A stretch of 64,000 nt of DNA from positions 62,001 to 126,000 of the forward strand of contig CANGKZ010000010.1 in NCBI GenBank assembly GCA_947454705.1, given 5' to 3'. Position numbers and translations under genes: made by a program. The DNA comes from Verrucomicrobiota bacterium. GTDB lineage: Bacteria; Verrucomicrobiota; Verrucomicrobiia; Limisphaerales; UBA9464. The notes under the pieces were generated by a model. It saw only the letters and a list, made by a program, of their open reading frames with translations, was not told the origin of the DNA and made no database searches. Numbering within the stretch: the first letter of the stretch is position 1; every line of letters starts with the position of its first letter. Below, in pieces: positions 28,249 through 38,496 of the stretch.

Positions 28249-29466
28249 TCAACCCTTGCGGAGCTCCTGCCGTCGAATCCTCCACGCCAGCGCGATCCCG
28301 CCGGCGAGAAATGCCGTCACCGTCCACGCGGGCGCCATGGCCTGTCCGGTGAGCCACTGGCCCGCCGCGCTCACGGCCGGGCCGCCGCAAATGCCGATGC
28401 CGATCAGCGCCTCGTGGATTCCACCATCCGCCCCGTGCGAATCGCTGCCGTCCATCGCGTAGTACAACGCCGAGTAATACAACAGCGCCGAGGCCCAACC
28501 AAAAATGATCTGAGCCACGATCAACATCCACACCCAGGGCGCAACCAGCACCCCCACGAACCCGACGAGCAGCAGCACGAATGCCGACAGAAACCATCCG
28601 AAATGGTAGTGCCACCCGGGCCACCACCAGAGCTTCAGGAACGCGGCCGCGCGAACGTAATACCAGACCGACATCACCAACCCCGCCTGCGGAATGGTCA
28701 ACCCCACATGCCCCGCGATGCCGGGAACCACCGCCAGGATGGTATTCGCCGCCATGTAATTGAACGGATTCGCCGTCCAAGCCAGGCGTTGAAAATACCG
28801 CGGCCGCGACTCGGATCCATGGGACTCCTTTGTCGAAGCCAACGGCGGCGCGGCGGCGAGCCACGCATCATGACGCGCCCGCAGCGGCCACGTGGCCAGG
28901 AACTGGGCGGCATGAATCCCGATCGGAACCACGTACAAACTCGCGCGTCCGAAATGCTCAAAGATCCATCCCCCCATCGAATACCCCATGGCGGCCGTCG
29001 TGGCCCAGACCACGTTGTAGAGCCCCACCCGGTTCGGCAGGCGCTCCACCGACTCATGCTCGCTGACCAGCGCCTCCAGGATTGGCCACGTGAAACACAT
29101 CGTGAACGTCCACAACCACAGCGCGAGCAACTGGCCCCACAACGCCGGGATCAATCCGCCCAGAGCAATGCTCGCCGCCATGCCACCGAACCCGATCCGG
29201 AGCGACGTGAAGTAGCCGTGGCGCTGGCCAAATCGACCTCCATACCACGAACCGCCGATGTAGATGAACCCGTGCACCGCCCCCACCAACAGGTTCTGAA
29301 AATTCCCGAACCCGTGGTCATCGCGCAGCAGGAAGAGGAGGTAGTTGAAATAGAACGCGGTCGCGAAGGAGTTGAGACCTTCGAGAATGTAATAACCGGA
29401 CTTGGACGGATTCGCTCGCACGACAGGGGGGAATTCCCGCGGGACAACCTGGATTCGGGTCCGCAC
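28249..29466 (-). CDS. Major facilitator superfamily transporter
   Basis: 405-aa polytopic ORF; GRFGQRHGYFTSLRIGFGG loop motif. Confidence 0.75.
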   Translation of the reverse strand: MRTRIQVVPREFPPVVRANPSKSGYYILEGLNSFATAFYFNYLLFLLRDDHGFGNFQNLLVGAVHGFIYIGGSWYGGRFGQRHGYFTSLRIGFGGMAASIALGGLIPALWGQLLALWLWTFTMCFTWPILEALVSEHESVERLPNRVGLYNVVWATTAAMGYSMGGWIFEHFGRASLYVVPIGIHAAQFLATWPLRARHDAWLAAAPPLASTKESHGSESRPRYFQRLAWTANPFNYMAANTILAVVPGIAGHVGLTIPQAGLVMSVWYYVRAAAFLKLWWWPGWHYHFGWFLSAFVLLLVGFVGVLVAPWVWMLIVAQIIFGWASALLYYSALYYAMDGSDSHGADGGIHEALIGIGICGGPAVSAAGQWLTGQAMAPAWTVTAFLAGGIALAWRIRRQELRKG

Positions 29467-29594
29467 CGGGAGCGCGGAGTCAACGGACCCTGCCCCGGCC
29501 CTGCAAGGTCAATTCCGAAGACTCAATGGGCCGGTGGAATTTTCGTACCGGGCTCCATTTGATTTTTTACCTCGCGTGAAGCCCCATCGCGCGG

Positions 29595-29951
29595 ATGAGT
29601 ACATTTGACACCCCCACCCCGCCCCGGATCGACAGCAACGACCGTCTGTGGATCACCATCTCCCACCTCTCGCTCTTCTTCGGAGCCGGCATCCTGCTGC
29701 CGTTGATCATCTACCTGGTGAAGAAAGCCGACTCCCCGGTGGTCGCCTCGCAATCACGCGAAGCCCTGAACTTCCACATCTCGGTGTATCTCTACGCGGT
29801 GTTGGCGGCCGCACTGAGCTTCCTGTTTATCGGCATTCCCCTGCTGTTCGCGATCGGCATTGGGAGCCTCATTCTCTCCGTCCTCGCGGCGGTGAAAGCG
29901 GTCGACGGCAACGAATACCGCTACCCGCTCACGATTCGCTTCGTGAGCTGA
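29595..29951 (+). CDS. DUF4870-like small membrane protein
   Basis: 'DRLWITISHLSLFFGAGILLPLIIYLVKKADSPVVASQSREALNFHISVYLYAVLA...'. Confidence 0.8.
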   Translation: MSTFDTPTPPRIDSNDRLWITISHLSLFFGAGILLPLIIYLVKKADSPVVASQSREALNFHISVYLYAVLAAALSFLFIGIPLLFAIGIGSLILSVLAAVKAVDGNEYRYPLTIRFVS

Positions 29952-29954
29952 ACT

Positions 29955-30045
29955 GGAGGAGTGCGCTTTGTAGAGCGCGGGAGCAGAGCGCAGCGCCGAT
30001 ACCGGCTTCGAACCCGCGCGGCGAATCAATCAAACCGACCGCCGG
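29955..30045 (+). repeat. Dispersed repeat, family A copy 3 (divergent)
   Basis: ggagtgcgctttgtagagcgcgggagcagagcgcagcgccgataccggcttcgaa...gaatcaatcaaaccgacc; shares the 'gaatca(atca)aaccgacc' tail with copy 2. Confidence 0.6.
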
Positions 30046-30147
30046 GATGCCTCGAGACACGCCTCCCCGAACCGGCTGAAGTGAAGACGGGGCTCCAAAC
30101 GAGTGAGAAAACCCTCGCGGAAGCGTCGGATTCCCCGTCAACGCTTC

Positions 30148-30341
30148 AACCTAGAAACGGCAGTTGAAACCACAGATGGACACAGATTCACACAGATAGA
30201 GAGGGAGATGCGTGAATCAAGAGGCCTCAAACGGTCTCACCTTCTGGGTGATCCATGAGTCCCTCCGTTTCGCGCGTTTCCATCTGTGTTTATCCGTGTC
30301 CATCTGTGGTTGAACTCTTCTTGAACTGCCGTTTTCAGGTT
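30148..30341. repeat. MITE-like element with ~50-bp imperfect terminal inverted repeats
   Basis: Left AACCTAGAAACGGCAGTTGAAACCACAGATGGACACAGATTCACACAGATAGA (30148-30200); right arm 30279-30341 is its reverse complement with a ~12-bp insertion. Confidence 0.7.
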
Positions 30342-30382
30342 CAACTTTTCAACTTTTCAACCCTTCAACTTCGAAACTCCCC

Positions 30383-30787
30383 TCACCCTTTCGGCGCCGT
30401 GGAATCCCCGCGCAGATGCTTGTGGCAGCTCACGCAACTGAAGGTGAGCTGCGTGTAGGCGAGCGTCGCGGCATCGATGTTCTTCGACTTGGCGGCCTTC
30501 GACAGATTCTCCGCGTGACGCCGGAATTCCAAACTGAATAGGGCGTATTCCGGGGTCTGACGCGCCTGCCAGCCGGCCATCTGACTCAGCTTCACCAGTT
30601 GGTTCGCGTTCGATTGGATCGCAGTCCAGTCCTGCAGGGCAATTCCCCGGAGGATGAACTGCGCGTGCTGCAGCTTGTGCTGCATGATTTCGCGCGTCTC
30701 CAAGTCCTGACGCGCCTGGCCGGGCAACAGGAACGCCAGTCCAACGGCAAGGCCAAGAATTCGAACCTGAACGGGGGAAGGTTTCAT
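30383..30787 (-). CDS. Small class-II-like cytochrome c (C-terminal CXXCH)
   Basis: Signal peptide; mostly helical sequence; C-terminal 'TFSCVSCHKHLRG'. Confidence 0.75.
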   Translation of the reverse strand: MKPSPVQVRILGLAVGLAFLLPGQARQDLETREIMQHKLQHAQFILRGIALQDWTAIQSNANQLVKLSQMAGWQARQTPEYALFSLEFRRHAENLSKAAKSKNIDAATLAYTQLTFSCVSCHKHLRGDSTAPKG

Positions 30788-30891
30788 AAGCGGGATCTTT
30801 CGAGTGCACTTTCACCGTGCCCCGCCCGCGTCACCACCGCATTGCCCCGTTTGCCGAAGAGTGCCCGCTTCTTGGCTTCCGTGCCGCCGAC

Positions 30892-33684
30892 TCAGTGCCG
30901 GCGCAACACCAGCCGGTGATCCACCCGCTTGGTCTGGTGGAACTCCAGCGTGGGAAGATCGGTGTCCGTCGGTGACTCGGTCTGCTGGAGCATCGACTTG
31001 GCCTGCTTCTGCAATCCCGTCCACCGGTCCCATTCCAGCGCCGGCGCGTGGGCGATCTGACGCAGGAGCGAACGCCACTCGATGATGATGCGGTCGATGT
31101 CACCATCGCCGAGAAATTCCGTCACGAAGCGGTGTTTGCTGAACGGGTCCTTGTGCACGGATCGAACCACGGTTTCCGCCCCGCTGCCGTACTTGGGGGG
31201 AACGCCGTTTTCGAGATAGCCGGTGATGTTCTGGCTCCCAAATTTGGAACGACACGCCATCGCGAGCCGTCCTTCCCAGCGGTCGCCCGAGGAGCAGAAA
31301 CGGAATCCGGCATCGAGATTCGCGAGATCGAACAGCAGGTCGTCGAGCGGGTAGTTCGATTCCTCCAGGGCCGCAGCCACGGCGAGTCCATCGCCCGCCG
31401 AGAAACAGCTGACCACGCGTCCGCGTCGGGTCGGGACGCCGGCCGCATCCACCAATCCAAGACGCCGCCACAACAACGCCGTGCCGGTGCCGGTGGGAAG
31501 GGTGCGACAACGCGAGACATACTCACATTTGCCGCAGTCGTCGGGAACGATCTCGCGCTCGGGCGGACGCCAGAGCGGAACCCCGTGCGCGTCCACAAAG
31601 GCCCGAACCGTCTGCTCGCCCAGGCGGGTCTGCAGGACGATGCGGTCGGACAGCTCCACCACGCCGGCGACCGGGAATCCTTCCGCGGCCATCTCGCGTT
31701 GAAGCAGCGGAACCACCAGTTCACGCCAGCTGGCCAGTGAGGTTTGACGCCCATTCCAGTTGGTGAGGCGGCGCACCCATTTCGAGAGGATGACGCCGTC
31801 CTCGCCGTGTCGGTCGGCAGCCACGCTTTCGCGTCCCAAAATGGGTCCCTCGGGCGTTTCCTCGAGCACCACCAACTCGCCGTGGCCGATCTTGTCCAGC
31901 ACCGCCGGCTCCGACAGTGCGGGGCGGATGCGCCAAAGTTTCGGATCTGCAACGACGCCGGCGTCGGAGGCTCCCACCACCGGCGGAAGCGCCCCGCCTG
32001 CGGGATCGGGTTTCATCGCCGCAATCTGGGCGGGCGTGGCCACGGGGCTGGATTCCACGGCAGCCTCGCCACGGACGCGTCCCATGGGCATCGACTTGGC
32101 ACGAATCCGCGGCTTGGGGGCCAGCGGGGTGACCGCCGGTTCCCCGGGACGGCCCACCGGCCCCTCCCAAATCACCTGCCGCACGGTGTCGAGCGGAAGC
32201 GTTTCGGGGGTGGGAACAGCCTGCCATTCTCCGCGTGAATTCAGCATCTCCCGCACGCGACGGCGGACATGACGCGCGCGCTCCGAATCGGTCATGAGCC
32301 CGCACGGGGCGTTGGGGTGTTTGAGGGAAAACTCGACCCCCAGGAAAATCGGCTTGGTGGTGAAGAGGCGGTCCTGCACGCGGACCGCTTCGGCAAAGGG
32401 TTCCTTCCCCTGCTCTGCTGCGGCGGCCATGAGGGTGAGCAACGCGCTCCAATCCACCATGCCACTGCGCGAGAGCTGCGCCGCGTGTCCATCGCGCAAC
32501 CGCACCTCGTTGGCGCTCACCAGCACGTAGCCGGATTCATCCAGACCGCGTCGACCGGCCCGGCCGAACATCTGCAGAATTTCATCGGGTCGCAGCGGAA
32601 TCTCCTGTCCGTCGCGCCGATACGTCCCCGCGGTGAGGGCCACGCTGCGGAGCGAGAAATTGATCCCAGCCGCAAGCCCCATGGTGGCGACCACCACGCG
32701 CAACTGTCCGGCCTTGGCGAGGGGTTCGATCACGCCGGCGCGGGCTGCATAGCTGAGTCCGCTGTGATGGTAGGCCACGCGCGATTTGAGCAGGCGCGCG
32801 AGATGATCCCCCACGATGCGCCGTTGCGCTTCGCTGAGAGGGAGCGGATTGGGGTTCGGCAGTTCGCGGGCGAGTTCCGCAGCAATGGCCTCGGCGTTGG
32901 CTCGACGGGGCGCAAACAGCAGAATCGGACCGAGGCTTTCCGCGAGGGCCTTGGCGCAGAACCGGGGCCAGTAACCGCGAATTCCCGGAGGCAAATGATA
33001 GCTCAGCTGATTGCCGTGCACTTCCTCCAGCGGAACGGGACGAATTTCGTGTCGCACCAGCACCGCGGGGCGCCCGAGGCGGTTCAACCATTGAACGATG
33101 TGGTGCGGATTCGCCACGGAACCCGAAAGCATCAGCAGCCGGGTGGTCTGTGGCGCAAGGGCCATGGCCAGCTCGTAGTTTAGGCCACGGTCCGGATCGG
33201 CGAGCATCTGGTACTCGTCGATGACCAGCAGTGTGGGGCCATCGCCCCGGATGAGCCGGTTCTTCTGGGTTTCCAGCGTGGCCACGATGACCGGGGCATC
33301 GAGGTTTTCCGAAAGGTCACCGGTGGCAATGCCCACGTTCCATCCGCGGCTGCGCCATTCGGCCAGCTTGTCGTTGGCGAGGGCGCGGGTGGGAACGGTG
33401 TAGATGGCCTGGCCGCGGTTTTTTCCACCGTTGGACCAAAGCTCGAAGATCAGGGTCTTGCCACTGCCCGTGGGGGCTTGGACGACGACATCCTTGCCAG
33501 CCCGGAGGGCGGAGACGGCCTGCTGCTGCCAGAGATCGGGAACGGTCACCGACCCCAGGGCGGCGGAAATGGGAGATTCTCCCGGGCCGGCGGCCTGGGG
33601 TTCGCGGTCCCGTTCGCTGTCTTTGTCCCGCCTCGGTTCGCGCGCGCGATTCCGGTCACGATCCCGATCAACAAGGTCTGACAC
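30892..33684 (-). CDS. DEAD/DEAH-box (Ski2-like) helicase with cysteine-containing C-terminal extension
   Basis: 'VVVQAPTGSGKTLIFEL', 'LLVIDEYQML', 'MLSGSVANP', 'ILQMFGRAGRRGLDESGYVLV'; C-terminal 'CGKCEYVSRC'. Confidence 0.85.
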   Translation of the reverse strand: MSDLVDRDRDRNRAREPRRDKDSERDREPQAAGPGESPISAALGSVTVPDLWQQQAVSALRAGKDVVVQAPTGSGKTLIFELWSNGGKNRGQAIYTVPTRALANDKLAEWRSRGWNVGIATGDLSENLDAPVIVATLETQKNRLIRGDGPTLLVIDEYQMLADPDRGLNYELAMALAPQTTRLLMLSGSVANPHHIVQWLNRLGRPAVLVRHEIRPVPLEEVHGNQLSYHLPPGIRGYWPRFCAKALAESLGPILLFAPRRANAEAIAAELARELPNPNPLPLSEAQRRIVGDHLARLLKSRVAYHHSGLSYAARAGVIEPLAKAGQLRVVVATMGLAAGINFSLRSVALTAGTYRRDGQEIPLRPDEILQMFGRAGRRGLDESGYVLVSANEVRLRDGHAAQLSRSGMVDWSALLTLMAAAAEQGKEPFAEAVRVQDRLFTTKPIFLGVEFSLKHPNAPCGLMTDSERARHVRRRVREMLNSRGEWQAVPTPETLPLDTVRQVIWEGPVGRPGEPAVTPLAPKPRIRAKSMPMGRVRGEAAVESSPVATPAQIAAMKPDPAGGALPPVVGASDAGVVADPKLWRIRPALSEPAVLDKIGHGELVVLEETPEGPILGRESVAADRHGEDGVILSKWVRRLTNWNGRQTSLASWRELVVPLLQREMAAEGFPVAGVVELSDRIVLQTRLGEQTVRAFVDAHGVPLWRPPEREIVPDDCGKCEYVSRCRTLPTGTGTALLWRRLGLVDAAGVPTRRGRVVSCFSAGDGLAVAAALEESNYPLDDLLFDLANLDAGFRFCSSGDRWEGRLAMACRSKFGSQNITGYLENGVPPKYGSGAETVVRSVHKDPFSKHRFVTEFLGDGDIDRIIIEWRSLLRQIAHAPALEWDRWTGLQKQAKSMLQQTESPTDTDLPTLEFHQTKRVDHRLVLRRH

Positions 33685-33765
33685 GCCCGAAGGGTAGTCG
33701 GGTTCCCCAAAATCGAAACCAGCAAACGTGCGCGAGCCGGAGATTTAATTCATGTCCGGACTCCC

Positions 33766-34743
33766 TTACTTGCCCGCGCCCGTGCCCTTGCCCTGTTCCA
33801 AACGAAGACGCCGCTGCACGTCGCGAATGGCGCGGTACCCCACCAGCTTCACGTGGTCACGCTTCAGAATCTCCCGAATTTCAGGGTCGTTGGTGAAGGT
33901 TTCAAACTCCGCCGACCGCACCGCCCAGCTGCCGGTGATGGCCTTGAGCTCATCGGTGGGTTTGCCTGCGTGGATGAAGAGTTCGGTGATGCCGGGCTTG
34001 AGATTCGACAGCCGCTTGCGCCAGGCCGGGGCCACGCTCTCCGGTCCGGTGTAGCGAAACTCGTCATACACAAAATCGTCGGTGAACAGGATCCCCTTGG
34101 CGGCAAAGCGGGCGCGCCACTCGGGCTGGCCCATTTTTTCGAAGGTGGCCTGCGAGGCCATGCGAACCGGGAGATCGAACTCCACGGCGAGCTGCAGGTA
34201 CTTGGCGAGAAAGGCCGGATGCAACTGCAACACCCCCATGTGGGAGTCGAGATGCGTGACATCCACGCCGGCATCGAGCGCTTTCTGAATCTGCGCCTTT
34301 GCCTCGCGATACGCCTCCTCGGGCGTCGCCTTGGCGTACACCTGCGGCGTGTCGGACCACAGGTACCCGGCGGGGTCGATCAATCCTGGGACCTCGGTCC
34401 GCGGAGCCACCGGGCCCCAGCGATACACGCGCCATTCGCTGGTCTGGCAGAGGTGCACGCCGAAATCCATTTTCGGATGCTCCTTGGCGTACTCGGCGAT
34501 TTCGAGGAACCACGGGCACGGAACGAGGATGGTGGCCGACGACATGATGCCTCGTTCCAGGCACTCGATGGTGGCAAGGTTGGCGGTGTGGCACATGCCC
34601 ACGTCGTCGCCGTTCACAAGGAGGAGCTTGTCAGTGGCGGAGTAGCCGAGCTGTTCCGCGAGGGTGGGGACGGCCGACGCGTTGGAGCTGCCGACGGCGG
34701 CGAGAACGAGTCCGGTCACGAGGGGGATCAATCGGCGGAACAT
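33766..34743 (-). CDS. Secreted ChbG/HpnK (YdjC-like) carbohydrate deacetylase
   Basis: Signal peptide; 'LLLVNGDDVGMCHTANLATIECLERGIMSSATILVPCPWF', 'MDFGVHL', 'VTHLDSHMG'. Confidence 0.85.
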   Translation of the reverse strand: MFRRLIPLVTGLVLAAVGSSNASAVPTLAEQLGYSATDKLLLVNGDDVGMCHTANLATIECLERGIMSSATILVPCPWFLEIAEYAKEHPKMDFGVHLCQTSEWRVYRWGPVAPRTEVPGLIDPAGYLWSDTPQVYAKATPEEAYREAKAQIQKALDAGVDVTHLDSHMGVLQLHPAFLAKYLQLAVEFDLPVRMASQATFEKMGQPEWRARFAAKGILFTDDFVYDEFRYTGPESVAPAWRKRLSNLKPGITELFIHAGKPTDELKAITGSWAVRSAEFETFTNDPEIREILKRDHVKLVGYRAIRDVQRRLRLEQGKGTGAGK

Positions 34744-34861
34744 GCCGCTGAAATACCGCCAATCCCTTCGCCCGAAAACCCAAAACCAAATTTGAGACGC
34801 TCTGAATCCGTGAAAATCCGTGAAATCCGTGTCTCAACTTTGGGCAACCCCAAGGCCCCAC

Positions 34862-36220
34862 CTACTCGTATCGCAGCGCCTGGATGGGATCGAGCCGCGC
34901 GGCCTTGAAGGCGGGAATGAGCCCGGCCGTCACGCCGACCGCAGCGCTGAACGCCACTCCCACCACCATGGCCATGGGAGTAATCACGGGGGTGTTTGCC
35001 GACGGTGTCAGCAACTGAAGCACCTCCACAAACCCATAACTCGCGGCCACCCCGAGCAACGCGCCGATCATCGAAACCACGAGGCTTTCCACGAGGATTT
35101 GGATGAAGATGTCCACGCCGGTCGCACCGATCGCCTTGCAAATGCCGATCTCGCGGATGCGTTCATTGATGCTCGCGAGCATGATGTTCATGATGCCAAT
35201 GCCGCCGACGAGCAGGCTGATGGCGGCAATGATGCCACCGCTGAGCCGGGCGTTTTGGATCTGCTTGTTGATGCTTTCGAGCTGATTCTCCTGCGTCTGG
35301 AAGGTGAAGTCCTCGATGCCGTGATGGGTCATCATGAGAACATTCCGCGCCTGTTGCAGCGCGGGTTCCAATTGATCGAGGCTGGCCACCTTCAGATTGA
35401 TGTCGGTCAACCGCGGATCGGGCACGCCGTTCAAATCCCCCACCGCTCGAAACTTCACCCACGCGGTGTAGAGCGGGATGTAAACGGTGTTGTTCTTGGA
35501 CCAGAAGGCCCATCCGCCCTTGCGTCCCCAACCCTTCTGTCGCTTCGGACCCGCCACCGCCTTCTGGGGGCCCTCCTTGGCCTTGAGCGCGGCCTCCTTG
35601 GCGTCCTGCTCGCTCATGTACTTGGTGAACATGCCAATGATGGTGAAGGGCTGTCCGTTGATCAGGATTTGTTCGCCGATGGGGATGATCTCCTTGCCCA
35701 CATCCTCCGGCTTGCCGAAGAGCTCGTCGCGGATGCCGGTGCCGATGACACACACGCTGCGGGCTTCCTCCTCGTCGATGTCGTTGAAGAAGCGTCCGTG
35801 CGCGAGGGTGTGAAGGTTCATGTCGAGAACCTCCTTCCACACGCCGCTGCAGAACTCGGGGCGAAAATTCTTTCCGAGGCGCGACACCGTGGCGTCCTCG
35901 ATGCCCATTTCCGGTGAAACAAGTCGGATGAGCGGGGCGCTTTTTCGCAGGGCCTGGACATCGACCATGGTCTTGCCCGGAGCCTGGTCCTGGAGGTGGT
36001 CCTGCCACGAGGGAACGGGCTGCACGCGGAGCAGCACCTTGTCCACGCCGCCCATGGCGACCATGGCTTCCTTCATGCCGTTCTCCATGCCCTTGATGAT
36101 GGCCGCCATGCCCACCAGCGAGGCCACGCCAAGGATGATGCCCAGCATGGTGAGGAGGCTCCGGAACTTGTGGGACCAGATCTCCTTGAGACCAATCAGG
36201 ACGGTGTTGAAAAGGTTCAT
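34862..36220 (-). CDS. ABC transporter permease (MacB/FtsX family), paralog 2
   Basis: N-terminal 'EIWSHKFRSLLTMLGIILGVASLVGM'; C-terminal 'GGIGIMNIMLASINERIREIGICKAIGA' FtsX region. Confidence 0.9.
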   Translation of the reverse strand: MNLFNTVLIGLKEIWSHKFRSLLTMLGIILGVASLVGMAAIIKGMENGMKEAMVAMGGVDKVLLRVQPVPSWQDHLQDQAPGKTMVDVQALRKSAPLIRLVSPEMGIEDATVSRLGKNFRPEFCSGVWKEVLDMNLHTLAHGRFFNDIDEEEARSVCVIGTGIRDELFGKPEDVGKEIIPIGEQILINGQPFTIIGMFTKYMSEQDAKEAALKAKEGPQKAVAGPKRQKGWGRKGGWAFWSKNNTVYIPLYTAWVKFRAVGDLNGVPDPRLTDINLKVASLDQLEPALQQARNVLMMTHHGIEDFTFQTQENQLESINKQIQNARLSGGIIAAISLLVGGIGIMNIMLASINERIREIGICKAIGATGVDIFIQILVESLVVSMIGALLGVAASYGFVEVLQLLTPSANTPVITPMAMVVGVAFSAAVGVTAGLIPAFKAARLDPIQALRYE

Positions 36221-36232
36221 CCGGTGCGGGGA

Positions 36233-37618
36233 TCAGTCGTAACGGAGCGACTGGATGACGTTCATTCGCGCCGCCTTCAAGGCCGGGAAGAGTCCGGCGA
36301 GGACTCCGATGACCGCGCTGGCCGCGAAGGCCATGGCCATGGCGCCGACGGTCAGGATCGGCGCGTTGTCGGTGGGGGTAAAGGCCACGATGAGCTGGAT
36401 CAATCCGTAACTGGCCACCAACCCGGCGAGGCCGCCAATCACGGCGATGACCGTGCTCTCGACCACAATCTGGGTGAAGATGTCGAGCGCCCCCGCGCCC
36501 ACGGCCTTGCGAATGCCGATCTCACGAATGCGTTCGCTGATGCTCGCGAGCATGATGTTCATGATGCCGATGCCGCCCACGAGCAGGCTGATGCCGGCGA
36601 TCAATCCGCCGCTGAGGCGCGCGTTCTTGATAAACACATTGATCTGCTCCGCCCAATCCTCCTGCGTGCGGAAGTTGAAATCCTCGATGCCGCGGTGCCG
36701 GACCATCATCACGTTGCGGATCTCACTCAGAGCGAGTTCCAGTTTTGATACATCGCGCACCTTGATTTCCATTTCGCTCAGGCGCTTGTCGGAAGGCCTA
36801 TTGGTCTGACCGGAGAGGAGTTTGATCCACATCGTGTTCAGCGGCATGTACACGGTGTTGTTCTTGATCCAGAAGGCGAATCCGCCTCGACGGTTGCCGT
36901 TCCATCCGCGCATGCGCTTGGGACCGGTGACGTTGTTGGTGAGCCCTTTCGCGCGACGCTCCTCTTCCTCGGCCTTGCGCAGCAGACGCGCCTTGCGGTC
37001 GGAGTCGCTTTCGTACCGTTCGAACATGCCGATCACGGTGAACGGGTAGCCATTGACCGTGAGGGTGCGGCCGATGGGGATGACTTCCTCGCCCGTTTCA
37101 TCGGGATTGCCCCAGAGTTCGTCACGAATGCCGGTGCCGATCACACACACGGAGCGGGCGAGTTCATCGTCCACCTCGTTGAAGCAGCGCCCGTGCTCGA
37201 GTTTGTGCTCCATCATTTCCAACTGCACCGGCCAGACGCCGGCGGTGGACCAGGTGCGCACGGACTTGCCGTTGGCGCCGATGGTCGGGGGCGGATCGAG
37301 CCGCATCTCGGGAGAAATCTTCAACACCTCGGGGGCGTTGTTTTGGATCGCGTACACGTCGCCCAGAGTGACTCCGGTGGCGAAGTCGCGGAGGTGGCGT
37401 TGTTCTACCGGAACGGGCTGGGATTCGATGCGGAATTTTTGCAGTCCGCCCACGGCCACCAAGGCTTCGCGGGATCCTTTTTCCATTCCCTCCACCAGGG
37501 CGCTCATGGCCACCAGAGAGGACACGCCCAGGATGATCCCGAGCATGGTAAGCAGGCTCCGGAACTTGTGTGCCCAGATTTCCTTGAAGCCGACTGCGAT
37601 GGCGTTCCAAAGGCCCAT
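36233..37618 (-). CDS. ABC transporter permease (MacB/FtsX family), paralog 1
   Basis: 'EIWAHKFRSLLTMLGIILGVSSLVAM'...'GGIGIMNIMLASISERIREIGIRKAVGA'; clear paralog of 34862-36220. Confidence 0.9.
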   Translation of the reverse strand: MGLWNAIAVGFKEIWAHKFRSLLTMLGIILGVSSLVAMSALVEGMEKGSREALVAVGGLQKFRIESQPVPVEQRHLRDFATGVTLGDVYAIQNNAPEVLKISPEMRLDPPPTIGANGKSVRTWSTAGVWPVQLEMMEHKLEHGRCFNEVDDELARSVCVIGTGIRDELWGNPDETGEEVIPIGRTLTVNGYPFTVIGMFERYESDSDRKARLLRKAEEEERRAKGLTNNVTGPKRMRGWNGNRRGGFAFWIKNNTVYMPLNTMWIKLLSGQTNRPSDKRLSEMEIKVRDVSKLELALSEIRNVMMVRHRGIEDFNFRTQEDWAEQINVFIKNARLSGGLIAGISLLVGGIGIMNIMLASISERIREIGIRKAVGAGALDIFTQIVVESTVIAVIGGLAGLVASYGLIQLIVAFTPTDNAPILTVGAMAMAFAASAVIGVLAGLFPALKAARMNVIQSLRYD

Positions 37619-37680
37619 GTCAGATCAAAACGATTCGAATCAATTCGAGTTCAGCTCAACTCAACTTCAACGCAACCAGA

Positions 37681-38415
37681 TCAATGAGCAGCTGCGGCAC
37701 CGGCGCCGGCCACTTTGCGGTCCAGACCGGCGAGTCGTGCGTCCACCTTGTCGGCGATCTTTCCGTTGCGGATTTCGATACGACGCGGCGTGACGGCGGC
37801 GATTTCGGGGTTGTGCGTCACCAGCATCACGGTGCGCCCCTGACGGCTGAGGTTGCGGAAGAGTTCGAGAATGATTTCGCCAGTGTGGGTGTCGAGGTTG
37901 CCCGTGGGTTCATCGGCGAAGATGATCTTGGGATCGTTCACCAGCGCCCGCGCGATGGCGACGCGCTGCTGCTGTCCACCGGAGAGCTGCGACGGACGAT
38001 TCTTGAGGCGGTTTCCCAATTCCACGAGCTCCAGCGCCTTCAAGGCACGCTCGCGCCGTTCGCGTCCGCTGACGCCGGAGTAAATCATCGGGAGCTCCAC
38101 GTTTTGAACCACGTTGAGCTTCGGGAGCAGATTGAAGAACTGGAAGACGAAGCCGATTTTGCGGTTTCGAATTTGAGCCAGCTGACTGGTGGAGGCTTTT
38201 TGGATCTCCACGCCATCGAGCTTGATGGTGCCGCGGCTCGGGGAATCGAGGCAGCCGAGGATGTGCATCAGCGTGGACTTGCCGCTGCCGGAAGGTCCGA
38301 TGATGGAGCAGAACTCGCCGGCTTCGATGTCGAGGGTGACGTCGTCCAGCGCGCGGATCTCCTCGCCACCGAGGTGGTAGATCTTGCTGACGTTGCGGAG
38401 TTCGAGGAGGGCCAC
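37681..38415 (-). CDS. ABC transporter ATP-binding protein (LolD/MacB-type)
   Basis: Walker [18 protein letters not shown], signature [32 protein letters not shown]. Confidence 0.95.
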   Translation of the reverse strand: MALLELRNVSKIYHLGGEEIRALDDVTLDIEAGEFCSIIGPSGSGKSTLMHILGCLDSPSRGTIKLDGVEIQKASTSQLAQIRNRKIGFVFQFFNLLPKLNVVQNVELPMIYSGVSGRERRERALKALELVELGNRLKNRPSQLSGGQQQRVAIARALVNDPKIIFADEPTGNLDTHTGEIILELFRNLSRQGRTVMLVTHNPEIAAVTPRRIEIRNGKIADKVDARLAGLDRKVAGAGAAAAH

Positions 38416-38496
38416 GGGATCAGTGGGAAAAAAGACTTCAGAACCGAAGGAAACGAAATGAAACCAGGGCTCCGATCGGCGTTAGCTCAGCGCAAT

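Noticed and set aside
30160-30380. CRISPR-like array (CACAGAT and TTCAAC repeats)
   Set aside because: Units are 6-8 bp with no regular spacers and no cas genes; they form an inverted-repeat element and octamer tract.
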